Shown in pieces: positions 54,011 to 63,411 of a stretch of DNA of 64,000 nt. Source of the DNA: Pikeienuella piscinae (lineage in GTDB: Bacteria > Pseudomonadota > Alphaproteobacteria > Rhodobacterales > Rhodobacteraceae); contig NZ_CP049056.1 of NCBI RefSeq assembly GCF_011044155.1, forward strand, positions 2,232,001-2,296,000, written 5' to 3'. The position numbers were made by a program, and so were the translations under genes. The notes under the pieces were generated by a model. That model did no database searches and was not told the DNA's origin. It worked only from the letters and a program-made list of their open reading frames with translations. How positions within the stretch are numbered: the first letter of the stretch is position 1; each line of letters begins with the position of its first letter.

Positions 54011-55630
54011 ATGGACGCACTGGCGAAACTTGAGGCCATGCTCAACGCCGCTGATGCGGCGCATGACGCGGCCAAGAGCGCCGGCGACACCGCCGCCGCC
54101 GCCGCAATTCGCGTAGAGACGATCAGGCCGCTGGAGAGCGCCATTGCCGGCATGGTGCTCCTGCCGCTGCACGCCCAAGCGCAAAAGTTGAGCGGTGTCG
54201 CGGCAAAGCTGGAGCGATCGCTGATCGCGCTGCAGGGACGGATCAACCGGTTGTTCCTGGATCGGTTGATCGAAAAGGCGCGGAAACTCGGACTCGCGAA
54301 TGTCCCGGAGGCGCCGCGACCGGAACCGGTTCGGGAAGACACGACGGTCGCGGAGACGGCGACCACGAGCGGCGCGGCCGCGGGAGAGGCGACAACTACG
54401 GCGACGACGGACGCCCCGAGAGTAACGGACGGCGCGATCGCGGGCGGCGGGGCGGCCGCCGTCAGCAGACCGACCGGCAAGGTCATAGACATCACCGATG
54501 AAGACCTTGACGCCCTGCAGCGCGTGGCGCAGAGCGAGGTCGGCCATTTCGCGAAATACGGCGAGGCGGAGCTTCGCGGCGGACTGGCGGCTGTCGTCGA
54601 CACGGTTCTGAACCGCGTGGCGCATGCAAACTGGAGGGACACGATCCAGAAGGTGATCGACCAGCCCAAGCAGTTCTCCGCGATCAACGCGACGGGATCG
54701 TGGACTGGGCTGCCGAAGGCGAACGCTAACGTGACGGAGATCGTCGAAGAGCATGTGAAGGCGCGGGCCGCCGGCGGCGTGAGCGAGATCAAGGGCGCGA
54801 CGCATTTTCTGAACCCGCACCTGTCAAGCGCTTCGGCTCTGGCGGCGTGGGGGAACCACGTGGTTCGCAACGCGGTCGCGATCTACGGCAGCGAAGCGAA
54901 CAAGGATGTGCATTATCACGGTTTCGCGCCGGGCACGGCGTTGCCGCCGTCCTATACGGTTGCGCGTAAAGGCGTGGCGAGCAGCTTCGACGCGGTCGGA
55001 CGGTCAATTGGCGGGCCGGCCTCCAACGCCGATATCCGCAACGCGATCCTGCGCATCTGCCGAGAGGAGTTGGCCAGGTTTGACGGCGGCTCCGCGAAGG
55101 AAACGGAAGACCCGCAATACCTGCGCGTCGGCGACTACTGGCGGGCGGTGGGGCAACCGAATGACGGCCGGACGCTGGACGCCAGCGGCAAAAGACCGGC
55201 CTGGTCAGCGGCCTTCATCTCGTTCGTGTTGAAAGAGGCCGGCGCGGGAGACCGGTTCAAGTACTCCGTCGGCCACTGCCACTATTTTCAGGACTGCGTC
55301 GATCGCACCGGACCGGCCCTCTACGAGGCGGTGTCGGCGGCGGACGCGATTCCGAAGCCGGGGGACATCGTGCATTACGGGCGCAGCGACGCCGAGAAGC
55401 ACGATTTCGCAGCGGCGCGCGCGGACTACGGCAATGACAGTTTCTACCCTTCGCATTCCGCAATCGTGGTCGAGGTCGATCGCGACAGGGGTGAAATCAA
55501 GACGATCGGAGGCAACGAGAGCGACTCGGTCAGGATGGCGACCTATGCGCTGGACAAGGACGGGCGCCTCAAGCCGCGCCGTCGCGGGAACCGCTCTCTG
55601 CCCTGGATCGGGATGCTTCGGCTCATCTGA
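54011..55630 (+). CDS. Cell-wall hydrolase with SleB-like and DUF2272 domains
   Basis: A 539-residue protein without a signal peptide. A helical N-terminus (about residues 1-110) and a Thr/Ala-rich linker lead to a SleB-like (hydrolase_2) domain (LDALQRVAQSEVGHF, then LRGGLAAVVDTVLNRVAH, about 170-210) whose Glu in SEVG is the likely catalytic residue; the C-terminal part (about 370-539) is DUF2272-like (RPAWSAAFISFVLKEAGAG, GHCHYFQDC, PGDIVHYGR, HSAIVVEVD), a NlpC-like fold with a possible Cys/His site. It probably cleaves peptidoglycan; how it reaches the wall is unclear. The lipoprotein gene lies just upstream. Confidence 0.82.
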   Translation: MDALAKLEAMLNAADAAHDAAKSAGDTAAAAAIRVETIRPLESAIAGMVLLPLHAQAQKLSGVAAKLERSLIALQGRINRLFLDRLIEKARKLGLANVPEAPRPEPVREDTTVAETATTSGAAAGEATTTATTDAPRVTDGAIAGGGAAAVSRPTGKVIDITDEDLDALQRVAQSEVGHFAKYGEAELRGGLAAVVDTVLNRVAHANWRDTIQKVIDQPKQFSAINATGSWTGLPKANANVTEIVEEHVKARAAGGVSEIKGATHFLNPHLSSASALAAWGNHVVRNAVAIYGSEANKDVHYHGFAPGTALPPSYTVARKGVASSFDAVGRSIGGPASNADIRNAILRICREELARFDGGSAKETEDPQYLRVGDYWRAVGQPNDGRTLDASGKRPAWSAAFISFVLKEAGAGDRFKYSVGHCHYFQDCVDRTGPALYEAVSAADAIPKPGDIVHYGRSDAEKHDFAAARADYGNDSFYPSHSAIVVEVDRDRGEIKTIGGNESDSVRMATYALDKDGRLKPRRRGNRSLPWIGMLRLI

Positions 55631-56025
55631 AGGAGAGACCGGCGCGTATTCGCGCTTCGACGCGGCGGACCAGACCTCGGCGGAGCATCCACGCTGAACG
55701 CCGCGTCGTGGGCGGAAGCGTTGCGTGCAGATGTCATGTCTGGTCGTCTCGCGAATTATTCACCAAGGTCACGCCTAGTCATCGGAGCGCGAACCCCGCG
55801 ATTGGCGCGACCCCTTTCTCTTGACTCTCCGCCAATGCTATGGCCTCATCGCAGAATCAATCCTGCTTATTTGTGAGTCGTTTATCTGAGGATTGAGTGT
55901 GCCGCGCGGCGGTATTTCAGCAGCCGCTCGATTAGTAGTGTCAACAGTGTCACCAGAGTAGTTTTGTGGGTTTCCTTCCATTTTTGGAACCGGTTCAGAT
56001 TGCACTTTACCGAGGAGGAAAAGTC
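55631..56025. other. Intergenic region before the polysaccharide cluster
   Basis: It holds a GCGCG/CGCGC hairpin after the hydrolase stop (55642-55655), a TTGACT at 55821-55826 that lacks a convincing -10, and a tandem repeat AGTGTCA at 55937-55943 and 55946-55952 (period 9) about 80 bp before the sugar-transferase start. No gene was seen. Confidence 0.5.
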
Positions 56026-56730
56026 GTGGGGGACTTTGTCGCGCGGGGCTATTCAAAGCAGAATTTTGTCTCCGCCCCGGAACTGGTCGCAGATCATGAA
56101 AGTGGAGGAGAGCCGCTATTCGCGGGTCTCACCCGCCGCCACGCATATATTACGTCAAAGCGCGTTTTCGACATTGTCGTAAGCATCCTGTGCCTTCCGC
56201 TTTTTCTCGGGCTGTGCTGCGTACTGATCGTATTGAACCCGTTCTGGAATCCCGGCGAGTTGTTCTATTTGCAGCGCCGCATGGGGAAGGACCGGAAAGG
56301 CTTCATCATGCTGAAGTTCCGCTCCATGACCCGGGAGAACAACATCAAACGCGGGGCTGACGATCCGCTGGAAACGTCTCGCATCACGCCGCTCGGACGA
56401 TGGCTGCGGCGCAGCAAGGCCGACGAACTGCCGCAGATTCTGAATGTGCTGCTCGGCGAAATGAGCCTGATCGGCCCCCGGCCCGAGGTATTTTCGTTCG
56501 CACAGACCTACAGGAGCGTGATTCCAGATTATAGCATCCGGGAGTCGGTCAGACCCGGCATGACGGGCTACGCTCAGGTAAAACAGGGCTATACGGACAC
56601 GATAGAGATGGCGCGCCGAAAGGCCGATCTTGACGCCTTCTATGTGCGCAACATGGGCTGGCGGCTCGACCTATACGTCCTTGCCGGGACGATCGCGATC
56701 CTGTACGCCCCGTGCAAAACGCGTCAGTAA
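56026..56730 (+). CDS. Undecaprenyl-phosphate sugar phosphotransferase (priming glycosyltransferase)
   Basis: A 234-residue WcaJ/ExoY-type polyisoprenyl-phosphate hexose-1-phosphate transferase that starts polysaccharide assembly on the lipid carrier. It has one N-terminal helix pair (KRVFDIVVSILCLPLFLGLCCVLIVLN), then RRMGKDRKGFIMLKFRSM, DELPQILNVLLGEMSLIGPRPE and RPGMTGYAQV, the family catalytic segments. The GTG at 56026 is chosen since GAGGAGG lies 7 bases upstream; the frame is open 20 codons further. It opens the polysaccharide cluster. Confidence 0.92.
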   Translation: MGDFVARGYSKQNFVSAPELVADHESGGEPLFAGLTRRHAYITSKRVFDIVVSILCLPLFLGLCCVLIVLNPFWNPGELFYLQRRMGKDRKGFIMLKFRSMTRENNIKRGADDPLETSRITPLGRWLRRSKADELPQILNVLLGEMSLIGPRPEVFSFAQTYRSVIPDYSIRESVRPGMTGYAQVKQGYTDTIEMARRKADLDAFYVRNMGWRLDLYVLAGTIAILYAPCKTRQ

Positions 56731-56788
56731 ATCACTGCGCTGCGGTGCTTCCCCCGGCGCCACGAAGGGTGCGTCCAAGGGCGCGCAA

Positions 56789-58696
56789 ATGTCGATCCTC
56801 CTCCACGCCGGAAGATGGAAGGGTCGCCTGGCGGGAATGGCCCGAGCATCCGAGCTCGTCGCGGGCTGGGCGCGCCGGCACGACGCCATGAAAAGCCTCG
56901 CGACCGCGCTCCGGCTTCTGACAAGACGAGAACGCAGGACTGCGCTGTGCATAATGCCTCTCATCATACTGAGCGGATTCGCCGACATGGTGGGTGTCGC
57001 CATGATATTTCCGTTCCTCAAGATCCTTAATGAGCCGGGACTGATACATTCAAACCAATATCTGTCCTACGTTTATGAATACGGCGCATTCCAAACGGCT
57101 GATGATTTTCTCATCTTTATCGGCGTCAGCTTTTTCTCCGTTCTAATTGCTACAGCGGCCCTGAAGATTCTGACCGTCTACGTGGCCAATCGCTGGCTGG
57201 AAGGCCGCATACATAGCTTGTCGAAACGGTTGCTGACCGTCTATCTGCGGCAACCCTACGAAGCGATGCTCGAGCGTAACAGCAGCGAGTTGGTGGCCAA
57301 CATGCTGTCCGAGACCGGGCGGGTCGTCTCACAGATATTCCGGGCGTTTTCGGAGTTCGTCGTCTCATCAGTGACGCTGATCTTCATGGTCGTCCTGCTT
57401 CTTGTCGTCAATCCGACGGTCACGATCCTGGCCATGGGCGCGTTTTCGATCCTGTACGCGATCCTGTTGCTCTGCGTCCGTCGGCTGACTTCCCGGCTTG
57501 GCGCCACGATCCTGGCCACCAACCGCGTGCGCCATCGTCTGGCCTGGGAAGCTCTGGCGGGAGGCAAGCAGGTTCGGCTGCTCAATCGCGAGCGAACACT
57601 GGTGGAGAGCTACGCGCATCCGTCGATCGAATTCGCCCGCGCCAACGCGACATCCAACACCGTAAGAATGGCGCCGCGCCATATCATAGAGAGCCTGGCC
57701 ATTGGCGGCACTGTCCTCATGACGCTTGTTCTGATGACGAGAAGCGGCGGCATCGACAGCGAGACGATGGCCTCCATCATGCCGACGCTGGGCGTGTTCG
57801 TGCTTGCGGTCTATCGGATGATGCCGGCGTTTCAACGCGGTTACAACGCCGCCGTGTCGCTACGCCTGAGCAATGCGTCGGCGGAGTCGATACTCGCGGA
57901 TTTCAGGAGCGCCGCCAATCTGCCGGAGCTGCCCAGCGCATCGATCCAGCCGCTGCGCTTCCGCGAGAGCATCGAGTTTCGGGACGTTTCCTATCGCTAT
58001 CCGGGCGCCGACAGCAGCGGGCTGAGGAACATCAACCTGACGATCAAGGCGGGCATGTCGGTGGGGATCGTCGGGCGGACCGGCGCCGGCAAGACGACCC
58101 TAATGGATCTCATTCTCGGCCTTCTAGAACCCACGGAAGGGGATATCCTGATCGACGGCCGGAAACTGACGCCGAAGGAAGTGCGCGCCTGGCGCACGAA
58201 TGTCGGCTACGTGCAGCAGGACATATTTCTCAGCGATGCGACGATCGCGCAGAACATCGCCTTCGGCGTCCCCGAGGACCAGATTGACAGGACCCGCCTT
58301 CGCACCGCCGCGCGCATGGCGCAGATCGAGGACTACATCCTCAACTCTCTTCCCGAAGGCTACGGCACGTTCGTCGGGGAACGGGGGGTCAGGCTCTCCG
58401 GCGGCCAGCGTCAGCGAATCAGCATCGCAAGGTCGCTCTACCCTGAGCCTGAGGTCATCGTCTTCGACGAGGCCACCAGCGCGCTCGACAACGCGACTGA
58501 ATCGCTGGTGATGGAGGAGATTTCCAGACTGGCGGGCGCGCGCACCCTGATCATGGTGGCGCACCGGCACACAACGGTTCGCGACTGCGATCTGATCGTT
58601 ACGCTCGATGCGGGCGCGATCAAGGCCAAGGGGGTCTACAGCGATCTCGTCAGCGCCGACAAAGCCGGGATTTCGGTCGTCGCTGGTGGGGGCTAA
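56789..58696 (+). CDS. ABC exporter with fused membrane and ATPase domains (MsbA/PglK-like)
   Basis: A 635-residue half-transporter: six helices in the N-terminal half (starting about residue 48) and an ATPase with Walker A VGRTGAGKTT (about residues 425-434), signature LSGGQRQR, Walker B VIVFDEATSALD and H-loop VAHRHTT. In this setting it is likely the flippase that moves lipid-linked saccharide across the inner membrane, as PglK does. The start at 56789 has AAGGG upstream; an internal ATG at 56888 is possible. Confidence 0.9.
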   Translation: MSILLHAGRWKGRLAGMARASELVAGWARRHDAMKSLATALRLLTRRERRTALCIMPLIILSGFADMVGVAMIFPFLKILNEPGLIHSNQYLSYVYEYGAFQTADDFLIFIGVSFFSVLIATAALKILTVYVANRWLEGRIHSLSKRLLTVYLRQPYEAMLERNSSELVANMLSETGRVVSQIFRAFSEFVVSSVTLIFMVVLLLVVNPTVTILAMGAFSILYAILLLCVRRLTSRLGATILATNRVRHRLAWEALAGGKQVRLLNRERTLVESYAHPSIEFARANATSNTVRMAPRHIIESLAIGGTVLMTLVLMTRSGGIDSETMASIMPTLGVFVLAVYRMMPAFQRGYNAAVSLRLSNASAESILADFRSAANLPELPSASIQPLRFRESIEFRDVSYRYPGADSSGLRNINLTIKAGMSVGIVGRTGAGKTTLMDLILGLLEPTEGDILIDGRKLTPKEVRAWRTNVGYVQQDIFLSDATIAQNIAFGVPEDQIDRTRLRTAARMAQIEDYILNSLPEGYGTFVGERGVRLSGGQRQRISIARSLYPEPEVIVFDEATSALDNATESLVMEEISRLAGARTLIMVAHRHTTVRDCDLIVTLDAGAIKAKGVYSDLVSADKAGISVVAGGG

Positions 58697-58714
58697 GCTG
58701 ATGAAGCTTCAGCC

Positions 58715-61099
58715 ATGCGCATGAACACCACCGCGGACGCGGGCGCGCCCTTGATCCGCGTTGCGTTCGGCTCGGTTCCCAAGGACGGGGGGACGTTCAC
58801 GTTTTATCGCACGTTGCGGCCGGTATTGCTCGAGCGCGGTATCGACATGCGCTGCGCCGCGGTCGGTCGGCGACAGGCCGAGCTTACCGACGCCGCGTTC
58901 ATCGACGAAGGATGTGTTCAGCTTGCGCCTCACAGCGACAATCTGAAGTTACAGGCCCGCACATTCGCGGACTGGTGCGAAGATGAGAAGATCGACATCG
59001 TTTTCGGCGTCAATTCGCCAGCGATCCTCAGCGCGCTCGCGCATCTTCCCGCGAAAATCCGGGCTCTGGCGCGCTGTGCGAACGGCTTCGACGAAGGCTA
59101 TCGGCTTACCCTGATCGGGCGCGAGCGGCTGGCGCGGATCGTCGCCCTCGTCCCGCGGCTGCGTGACGATCTGGTGAACGACTACGGCGCCGATCCATCC
59201 CGCATCGTTCTGATTCCCAACGGCACATCGCCCGAGCGTTTCGCGCAGGCCGCGAGCAAGACGCGCGGGGCGGGCGACCGTCTGGAACTGGGATTCCTCG
59301 GGCGGCTCGAACACAATCAGAAAGGCGTGCTGCATCTGCCGGACGTGTTGCGTGATCTGGACCGTAAGCGCGTTTCCTATCGCCTGACCATCGCCGGCCG
59401 CGGGCGGGACGAATCTCAGCTGCGCAACGCGCTGCGCCAGCATCTTGATCGTGGTCATGTCCGCTTCGCAGGCAGCCTGTCGCCGGCGCAGATCGCCGAC
59501 TTTCTGGCCGAGATCGACGTTTTTCTGTTCCCCTCTCATTTCGAAGGATGCCCAAACGCGCTTCTGGAGGCCATGACAGCGGGCGCGACGCCAGTGGCGT
59601 GGAGACTTCCAGGAATTACGGACTTCCTGATCGACGACGGAAAAACCGGACTCCTCGCCGAAACGGGGGACACCGCCTGGTTCGCGAACCATATCGCTGA
59701 TCTGGCGGAAGATCACGATCGCCTGGCGGCGATGAGCCGCGCAACCTCAGAGGCGGCGCGTGCGCGATTCTCCAGAGACACTTGCGCCAACGCATACGCC
59801 GAGCTTTTCTCGAAGGTCATGGCGGAGCCGCCCCCGCAATGGGAGCCGGCGCCTTGGACGCAGTTCAAGGTCAACCCGATGTTCCGCCGGCGTCTGTTGT
59901 CGCGGATCCTACCGGCGCCGCAGCGGCAAGCGCTACGCTCATTCGCGGAGACTTTGCGCGGGCGCAAGGCGACGACGCCGGCCCATGCGCATTCGGCGGC
60001 CGGCGGCCTGCGTGTCCATCAGATCATCAATAGTTGCGATCTGAAACTGGGCGGGGCCGAACGCATCGCCCGCGCGCTGCATGAGAACCTGCGCGCGGCA
60101 GGCGTCGAATCTCATCTTGTCTCCCTGCAGGCGTTCGCCGAGGGCGACGCGCCCGAAGGCGCGGTCTCTCTCGGCCTGAAGAGCCCTTACGACCCGCGCG
60201 CGCTGACGCGACTGGCGGCGTATGCGAACCAGATCGGCCCCGGCGATATCGTCCATGCACACCTCTTTCCCGCCAGCGCGCATGTCGCCGCGCTCGCCCG
60301 CGCCGGCCGCCTCTCCGCTCCGCTCGTCTTTACCGAACACAGCACCTCGAACCGCCGCAGGTCCCACCCTCTGGGCGGCCTTGTCGACCGCCAGATCTAC
60401 GCCGCGTTCGACAGGATCGTCGCGATCAGCCAGGGCGTGCAGAGTGAACTTCTTCGGTCGCAGCCATGGATCAACGGGAATACGACCGTCATTCACAACG
60501 GATGCCGTCTTCTTTTCGACGCGCCGACCGCACGAGAGCGACAGCAAGAACCGTTTCAGTTGCTCTCGGTCGGGCGTCTGACGCCCGCCAAGAATTATGG
60601 GGTCGCGCTCGAGGCGATCGCCAGCCTCGCGCCGCGCGAGATACGCTATGTCATCGCCGGCGATGGCCCCGAACTTCAGCCGCTGCAAGAAAAGGCGGCG
60701 TCGCTAGGCATCGCTCGGAGAGTGGAGTTCGCGGGCTACGTGCCCGACATTCGCGAACTCCTCCGCGCCGCCGATATCTTTCTGATTCCCTCGGCATGGG
60801 AGGGTTTCGGCCTGGCCGCGGTCGAGGCCATGAACGCCTCGCTGCCTGTGATCGCTTCGGACGTGCCAGGGCTGAGAGAGGTGGTCGGCGCCGACGCCAA
60901 GGCCGCCATTCTGGTCGATCCAGGCAAGCCTGAAGCGATCGCCGAAGCGATCCGCCGCCTGCTCGACGAGCCAGACACACGCCGCGCGCTGGGCCGATCC
61001 GGATATGAACGCGCGCGGGCTTTCGACATGGAAGCATTTCTGCACGGGCATCTTAGGCTATACAAAGGCCTGAAGGGACGCGCGGCGCATGAAACATAA
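58715..61099 (+). CDS. Tandem double glycosyltransferase (two GT-B/GT4 domains)
   Basis: A 794-residue fusion of two GT4-like glycosyltransferases. Domain 1 (about residues 10-375) has LELGFLGRLEHNQKGV and the nucleotide-sugar site FPSHFEGCPNALLEAMTAG; domain 2 (about 425-790) begins GLRVHQIINSCDLKLGGAERI and has LLSVGRLTPAKNYG and IPSAWEGFGLAAVEAMNAS with the E-x7-E pair. A basic linker joins them. It would add two sugars in sequence, or one domain may be regulatory. No signal peptide. It ends 11 bases into the next gene. Confidence 0.9.
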   Translation: MRMNTTADAGAPLIRVAFGSVPKDGGTFTFYRTLRPVLLERGIDMRCAAVGRRQAELTDAAFIDEGCVQLAPHSDNLKLQARTFADWCEDEKIDIVFGVNSPAILSALAHLPAKIRALARCANGFDEGYRLTLIGRERLARIVALVPRLRDDLVNDYGADPSRIVLIPNGTSPERFAQAASKTRGAGDRLELGFLGRLEHNQKGVLHLPDVLRDLDRKRVSYRLTIAGRGRDESQLRNALRQHLDRGHVRFAGSLSPAQIADFLAEIDVFLFPSHFEGCPNALLEAMTAGATPVAWRLPGITDFLIDDGKTGLLAETGDTAWFANHIADLAEDHDRLAAMSRATSEAARARFSRDTCANAYAELFSKVMAEPPPQWEPAPWTQFKVNPMFRRRLLSRILPAPQRQALRSFAETLRGRKATTPAHAHSAAGGLRVHQIINSCDLKLGGAERIARALHENLRAAGVESHLVSLQAFAEGDAPEGAVSLGLKSPYDPRALTRLAAYANQIGPGDIVHAHLFPASAHVAALARAGRLSAPLVFTEHSTSNRRRSHPLGGLVDRQIYAAFDRIVAISQGVQSELLRSQPWINGNTTVIHNGCRLLFDAPTARERQQEPFQLLSVGRLTPAKNYGVALEAIASLAPREIRYVIAGDGPELQPLQEKAASLGIARRVEFAGYVPDIRELLRAADIFLIPSAWEGFGLAAVEAMNASLPVIASDVPGLREVVGADAKAAILVDPGKPEAIAEAIRRLLDEPDTRRALGRSGYERARAFDMEAFLHGHLRLYKGLKGRAAHET

Positions 61100-62471
61100 A
61101 CGTATAAGCACTACGCCCGGCATCGGCTTTTTCGCGCTCTTCGTCTTTGTGCTCGTCGCCATTCCGAAGATCAACGTGAGCCTCGGGCCGGTCCCGCTCT
61201 ATTTCATAGACCTTATGATCGTCTCGCTTCTCTGGATGGCGCAAAGACGCCCCGCGATGAAGCCCGGCCAAAGGCGCTTCGCCGGCGCGATATCGACGAT
61301 CCTGCTTTTCGCGTTGATCAGCGAACTGGTCGGCGCCTTCACATTCGGCGCACTGCCGGAGTCCATCTACATTGCGGTCCGGACTTGCCTGGCGGTCAGC
61401 GTCTTTTTCATCACCGGGCAATTCGTGAGAACGCCGCGCGACGTCGAGATCGTCTTGCGCGCCGTGGTTGTGGGCGTGCTGTTGACCGCCTCGCTCATGA
61501 TCCTCACTTCGCTGCCAATGACACGCACCGCTGTTTCGGACCTTGTCTTCTCGCACAGCTTTCTGGAGCCGGCCTCGCAGAACGTCAGAGAGCTTCTCGT
61601 GGCAGGCGAAACCGGAGTTCGCGGCCGCACGCTGGTCGGCGTCTCGATCCTCGGCGCTTCGTTCATCAATATATGCTGGCCGCTCGCCGCCCTGTTCATC
61701 CGCTGGCCCTGGCCGATGAACGGGCTCTGGCGCCAACTCGCGTTGCTGGCCTGCCTGCTGGCGCCGATGGGGGTCCTGATGAGCTATTCGCGCGGACCGA
61801 TCATTGGCGCCATCCTGATCGTTCTCGCCGCGCTGTTTCTTGGTCTAAAGCACGTCCGACGCGGCGTGATCTTTCCCGTGCTTGTCGGGGCGACGGTCGT
61901 TGCGTCAGTGGGAATCACATCGCAGATTTTCTTTTTCGATCGCCTCACGAAGCGCAGCGAGGCGATGCTGGAGAAACCTTTCGCCGACGAGCGTGAAAGC
62001 GAACGCATTCTGGCCTATGTTGAGCCGTTCGAGCACATGATGCAGCATCCACGCTTTCTCGTCGCTGGAGAGGGTCTCACCGTCAGATACGCGGAGATCC
62101 AACAGGCGCCCGAACAGGCCGGCAAGGCGACACACGCAATATTCGCCATGGCCTACTACTGCTATGGCCTGATCGCGTCGATAATCTATCTATCGCTGAT
62201 TATCCGGGCGCTCTTTTTCACCGGCGCGCTTTCCCGCCAGGGGCGATCATTCACCGGGCTCATGTCACAATCGCTGTTTCTCTCGATGGTCGCGATTGTG
62301 CCATGGGCGGTGTTCGGACACGCCGCCATATCGACGCCGCGCGGCGCCATGCTCTTTTTCCTTATCTTCGGGCTGATATCGTCGCTTGTTCATTTTCGCG
62401 CGCCAGTCCGCCGGTTCAAGCCAGTGAATGGGGTTACACATGTCCAGCGTCGTACTCCTGCTTTCCGATAA
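61089..62471 (+). CDS. O-antigen ligase/polymerase-like membrane protein
   Basis: A 460-residue protein with about 11 hydrophobic helices. A large periplasmic loop (about residues 280-360, with GEGLTVRYAEIQQ) and the MSYSRGPIIGAIL segment agree with the Wzy/WaaL O-antigen ligase family, which polymerises or transfers lipid-linked polysaccharide. AAGGGA precedes the ATG. It overlaps the double glycosyltransferase by 11 bp and the sulfotransferase start by 32 bp, so the cluster is tightly coupled. Confidence 0.87.
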   Translation: MKHKRISTTPGIGFFALFVFVLVAIPKINVSLGPVPLYFIDLMIVSLLWMAQRRPAMKPGQRRFAGAISTILLFALISELVGAFTFGALPESIYIAVRTCLAVSVFFITGQFVRTPRDVEIVLRAVVVGVLLTASLMILTSLPMTRTAVSDLVFSHSFLEPASQNVRELLVAGETGVRGRTLVGVSILGASFINICWPLAALFIRWPWPMNGLWRQLALLACLLAPMGVLMSYSRGPIIGAILIVLAALFLGLKHVRRGVIFPVLVGATVVASVGITSQIFFFDRLTKRSEAMLEKPFADERESERILAYVEPFEHMMQHPRFLVAGEGLTVRYAEIQQAPEQAGKATHAIFAMAYYCYGLIASIIYLSLIIRALFFTGALSRQGRSFTGLMSQSLFLSMVAIVPWAVFGHAAISTPRGAMLFFLIFGLISSLVHFRAPVRRFKPVNGVTHVQRRTPAFR

Positions 62472-63411
62472 ACGCTCTGGTTCAACCATGTTCCAGGACG
62501 AGATCTGTCGTCATCCGGACGTACGGACCGTTCAATATTCGCCGCATTCGAACCTTGAAACGCACTGGTGGCTGATGGCGGCCGTGCTTCTGGGAAAACC
62601 GGGCCAGCTTTTCAACTCGGGGCGGCCCTATGACGGGTACGGGGGACGCGAGAACGCTCGCGCCTACATGATCGATCTGCTCGCGGAATGCGCACCGGAC
62701 TTCAGCCCCCCTCTGGACGACCGGGCGCTGGTTTTCGATGGGTGGGAAGCGCTGTGCCGGACATTGGCTCAACCGGTCTTTTTCGAGAAGTCGCCGCAGT
62801 TTCTGGCGCAATGGGCCGCCCTCAGCCTGATCCTTGAATGGATGCAGCAAACCACATTCGACGTGAAGATCATCGGCCTGGTCCGCAACCCGCATGGAAC
62901 GATGTATTCTGCCGCCGCCCTGTTCGGCACCGATCCCGCGACGCGGCAGTTCGGTTGGCTAGAAATCTGCCGCAACCTGCTTGTGGTCGAGCAGATGTTG
63001 CCCGCCGACCGATTCATGAAAATCCGATACGAGGATCTGATAGATGAGAAAGCCGCCGGCTTCGCCGACATTTGTCAGTTCATCGGCGTTCCGCCCATTG
63101 ACGCCGTCGGTTCCGGCGCTCATGGCCGCTCCACCGACAAATGGAGGCGCGACGTCGGCTATCGGCTGAAACTGGACCCGGCTGTCCGGCAGATGGCGCG
63201 CCACCTGGGATACTCGGACGCCGATCTCGACAATCCGAACGCCGCTGACGCCGGGGAGGCGCAAACCGTGATGCGGCGCAATTCGCCGCGCATCTGGTTC
63301 AATCGCAGGCGTGACAGATTCCTGCAGCCGATGTGGCTGAGGCTGCGCGCCATGCTGCGCCAGAATGGTTCGACGGACGCCAACGCAAGTCGTAGCCTGG
63401 ACATGAAATGA
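62440..63411 (+). CDS. Sulfotransferase family protein
   Basis: A 323-residue PAPS-dependent sulfotransferase-like enzyme. The N-terminal [16 protein letters not shown] (about residues 6-21) is the 5-prime-phosphosulfate-binding loop, [16 protein letters not shown] the 3-prime-phosphate segment with the conserved Arg and Ser region, and [10 protein letters not shown] a later family motif. The start at 62440 is preferred over 62428. Placed inside the polysaccharide cluster, it probably sulfates the polymer; the acceptor sugar is unknown. Its stop overlaps the next start by three bases. Confidence 0.87.
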   Translation: MSSVVLLLSDKRSGSTMFQDEICRHPDVRTVQYSPHSNLETHWWLMAAVLLGKPGQLFNSGRPYDGYGGRENARAYMIDLLAECAPDFSPPLDDRALVFDGWEALCRTLAQPVFFEKSPQFLAQWAALSLILEWMQQTTFDVKIIGLVRNPHGTMYSAAALFGTDPATRQFGWLEICRNLLVVEQMLPADRFMKIRYEDLIDEKAAGFADICQFIGVPPIDAVGSGAHGRSTDKWRRDVGYRLKLDPAVRQMARHLGYSDADLDNPNAADAGEAQTVMRRNSPRIWFNRRRDRFLQPMWLRLRAMLRQNGSTDANASRSLDMK

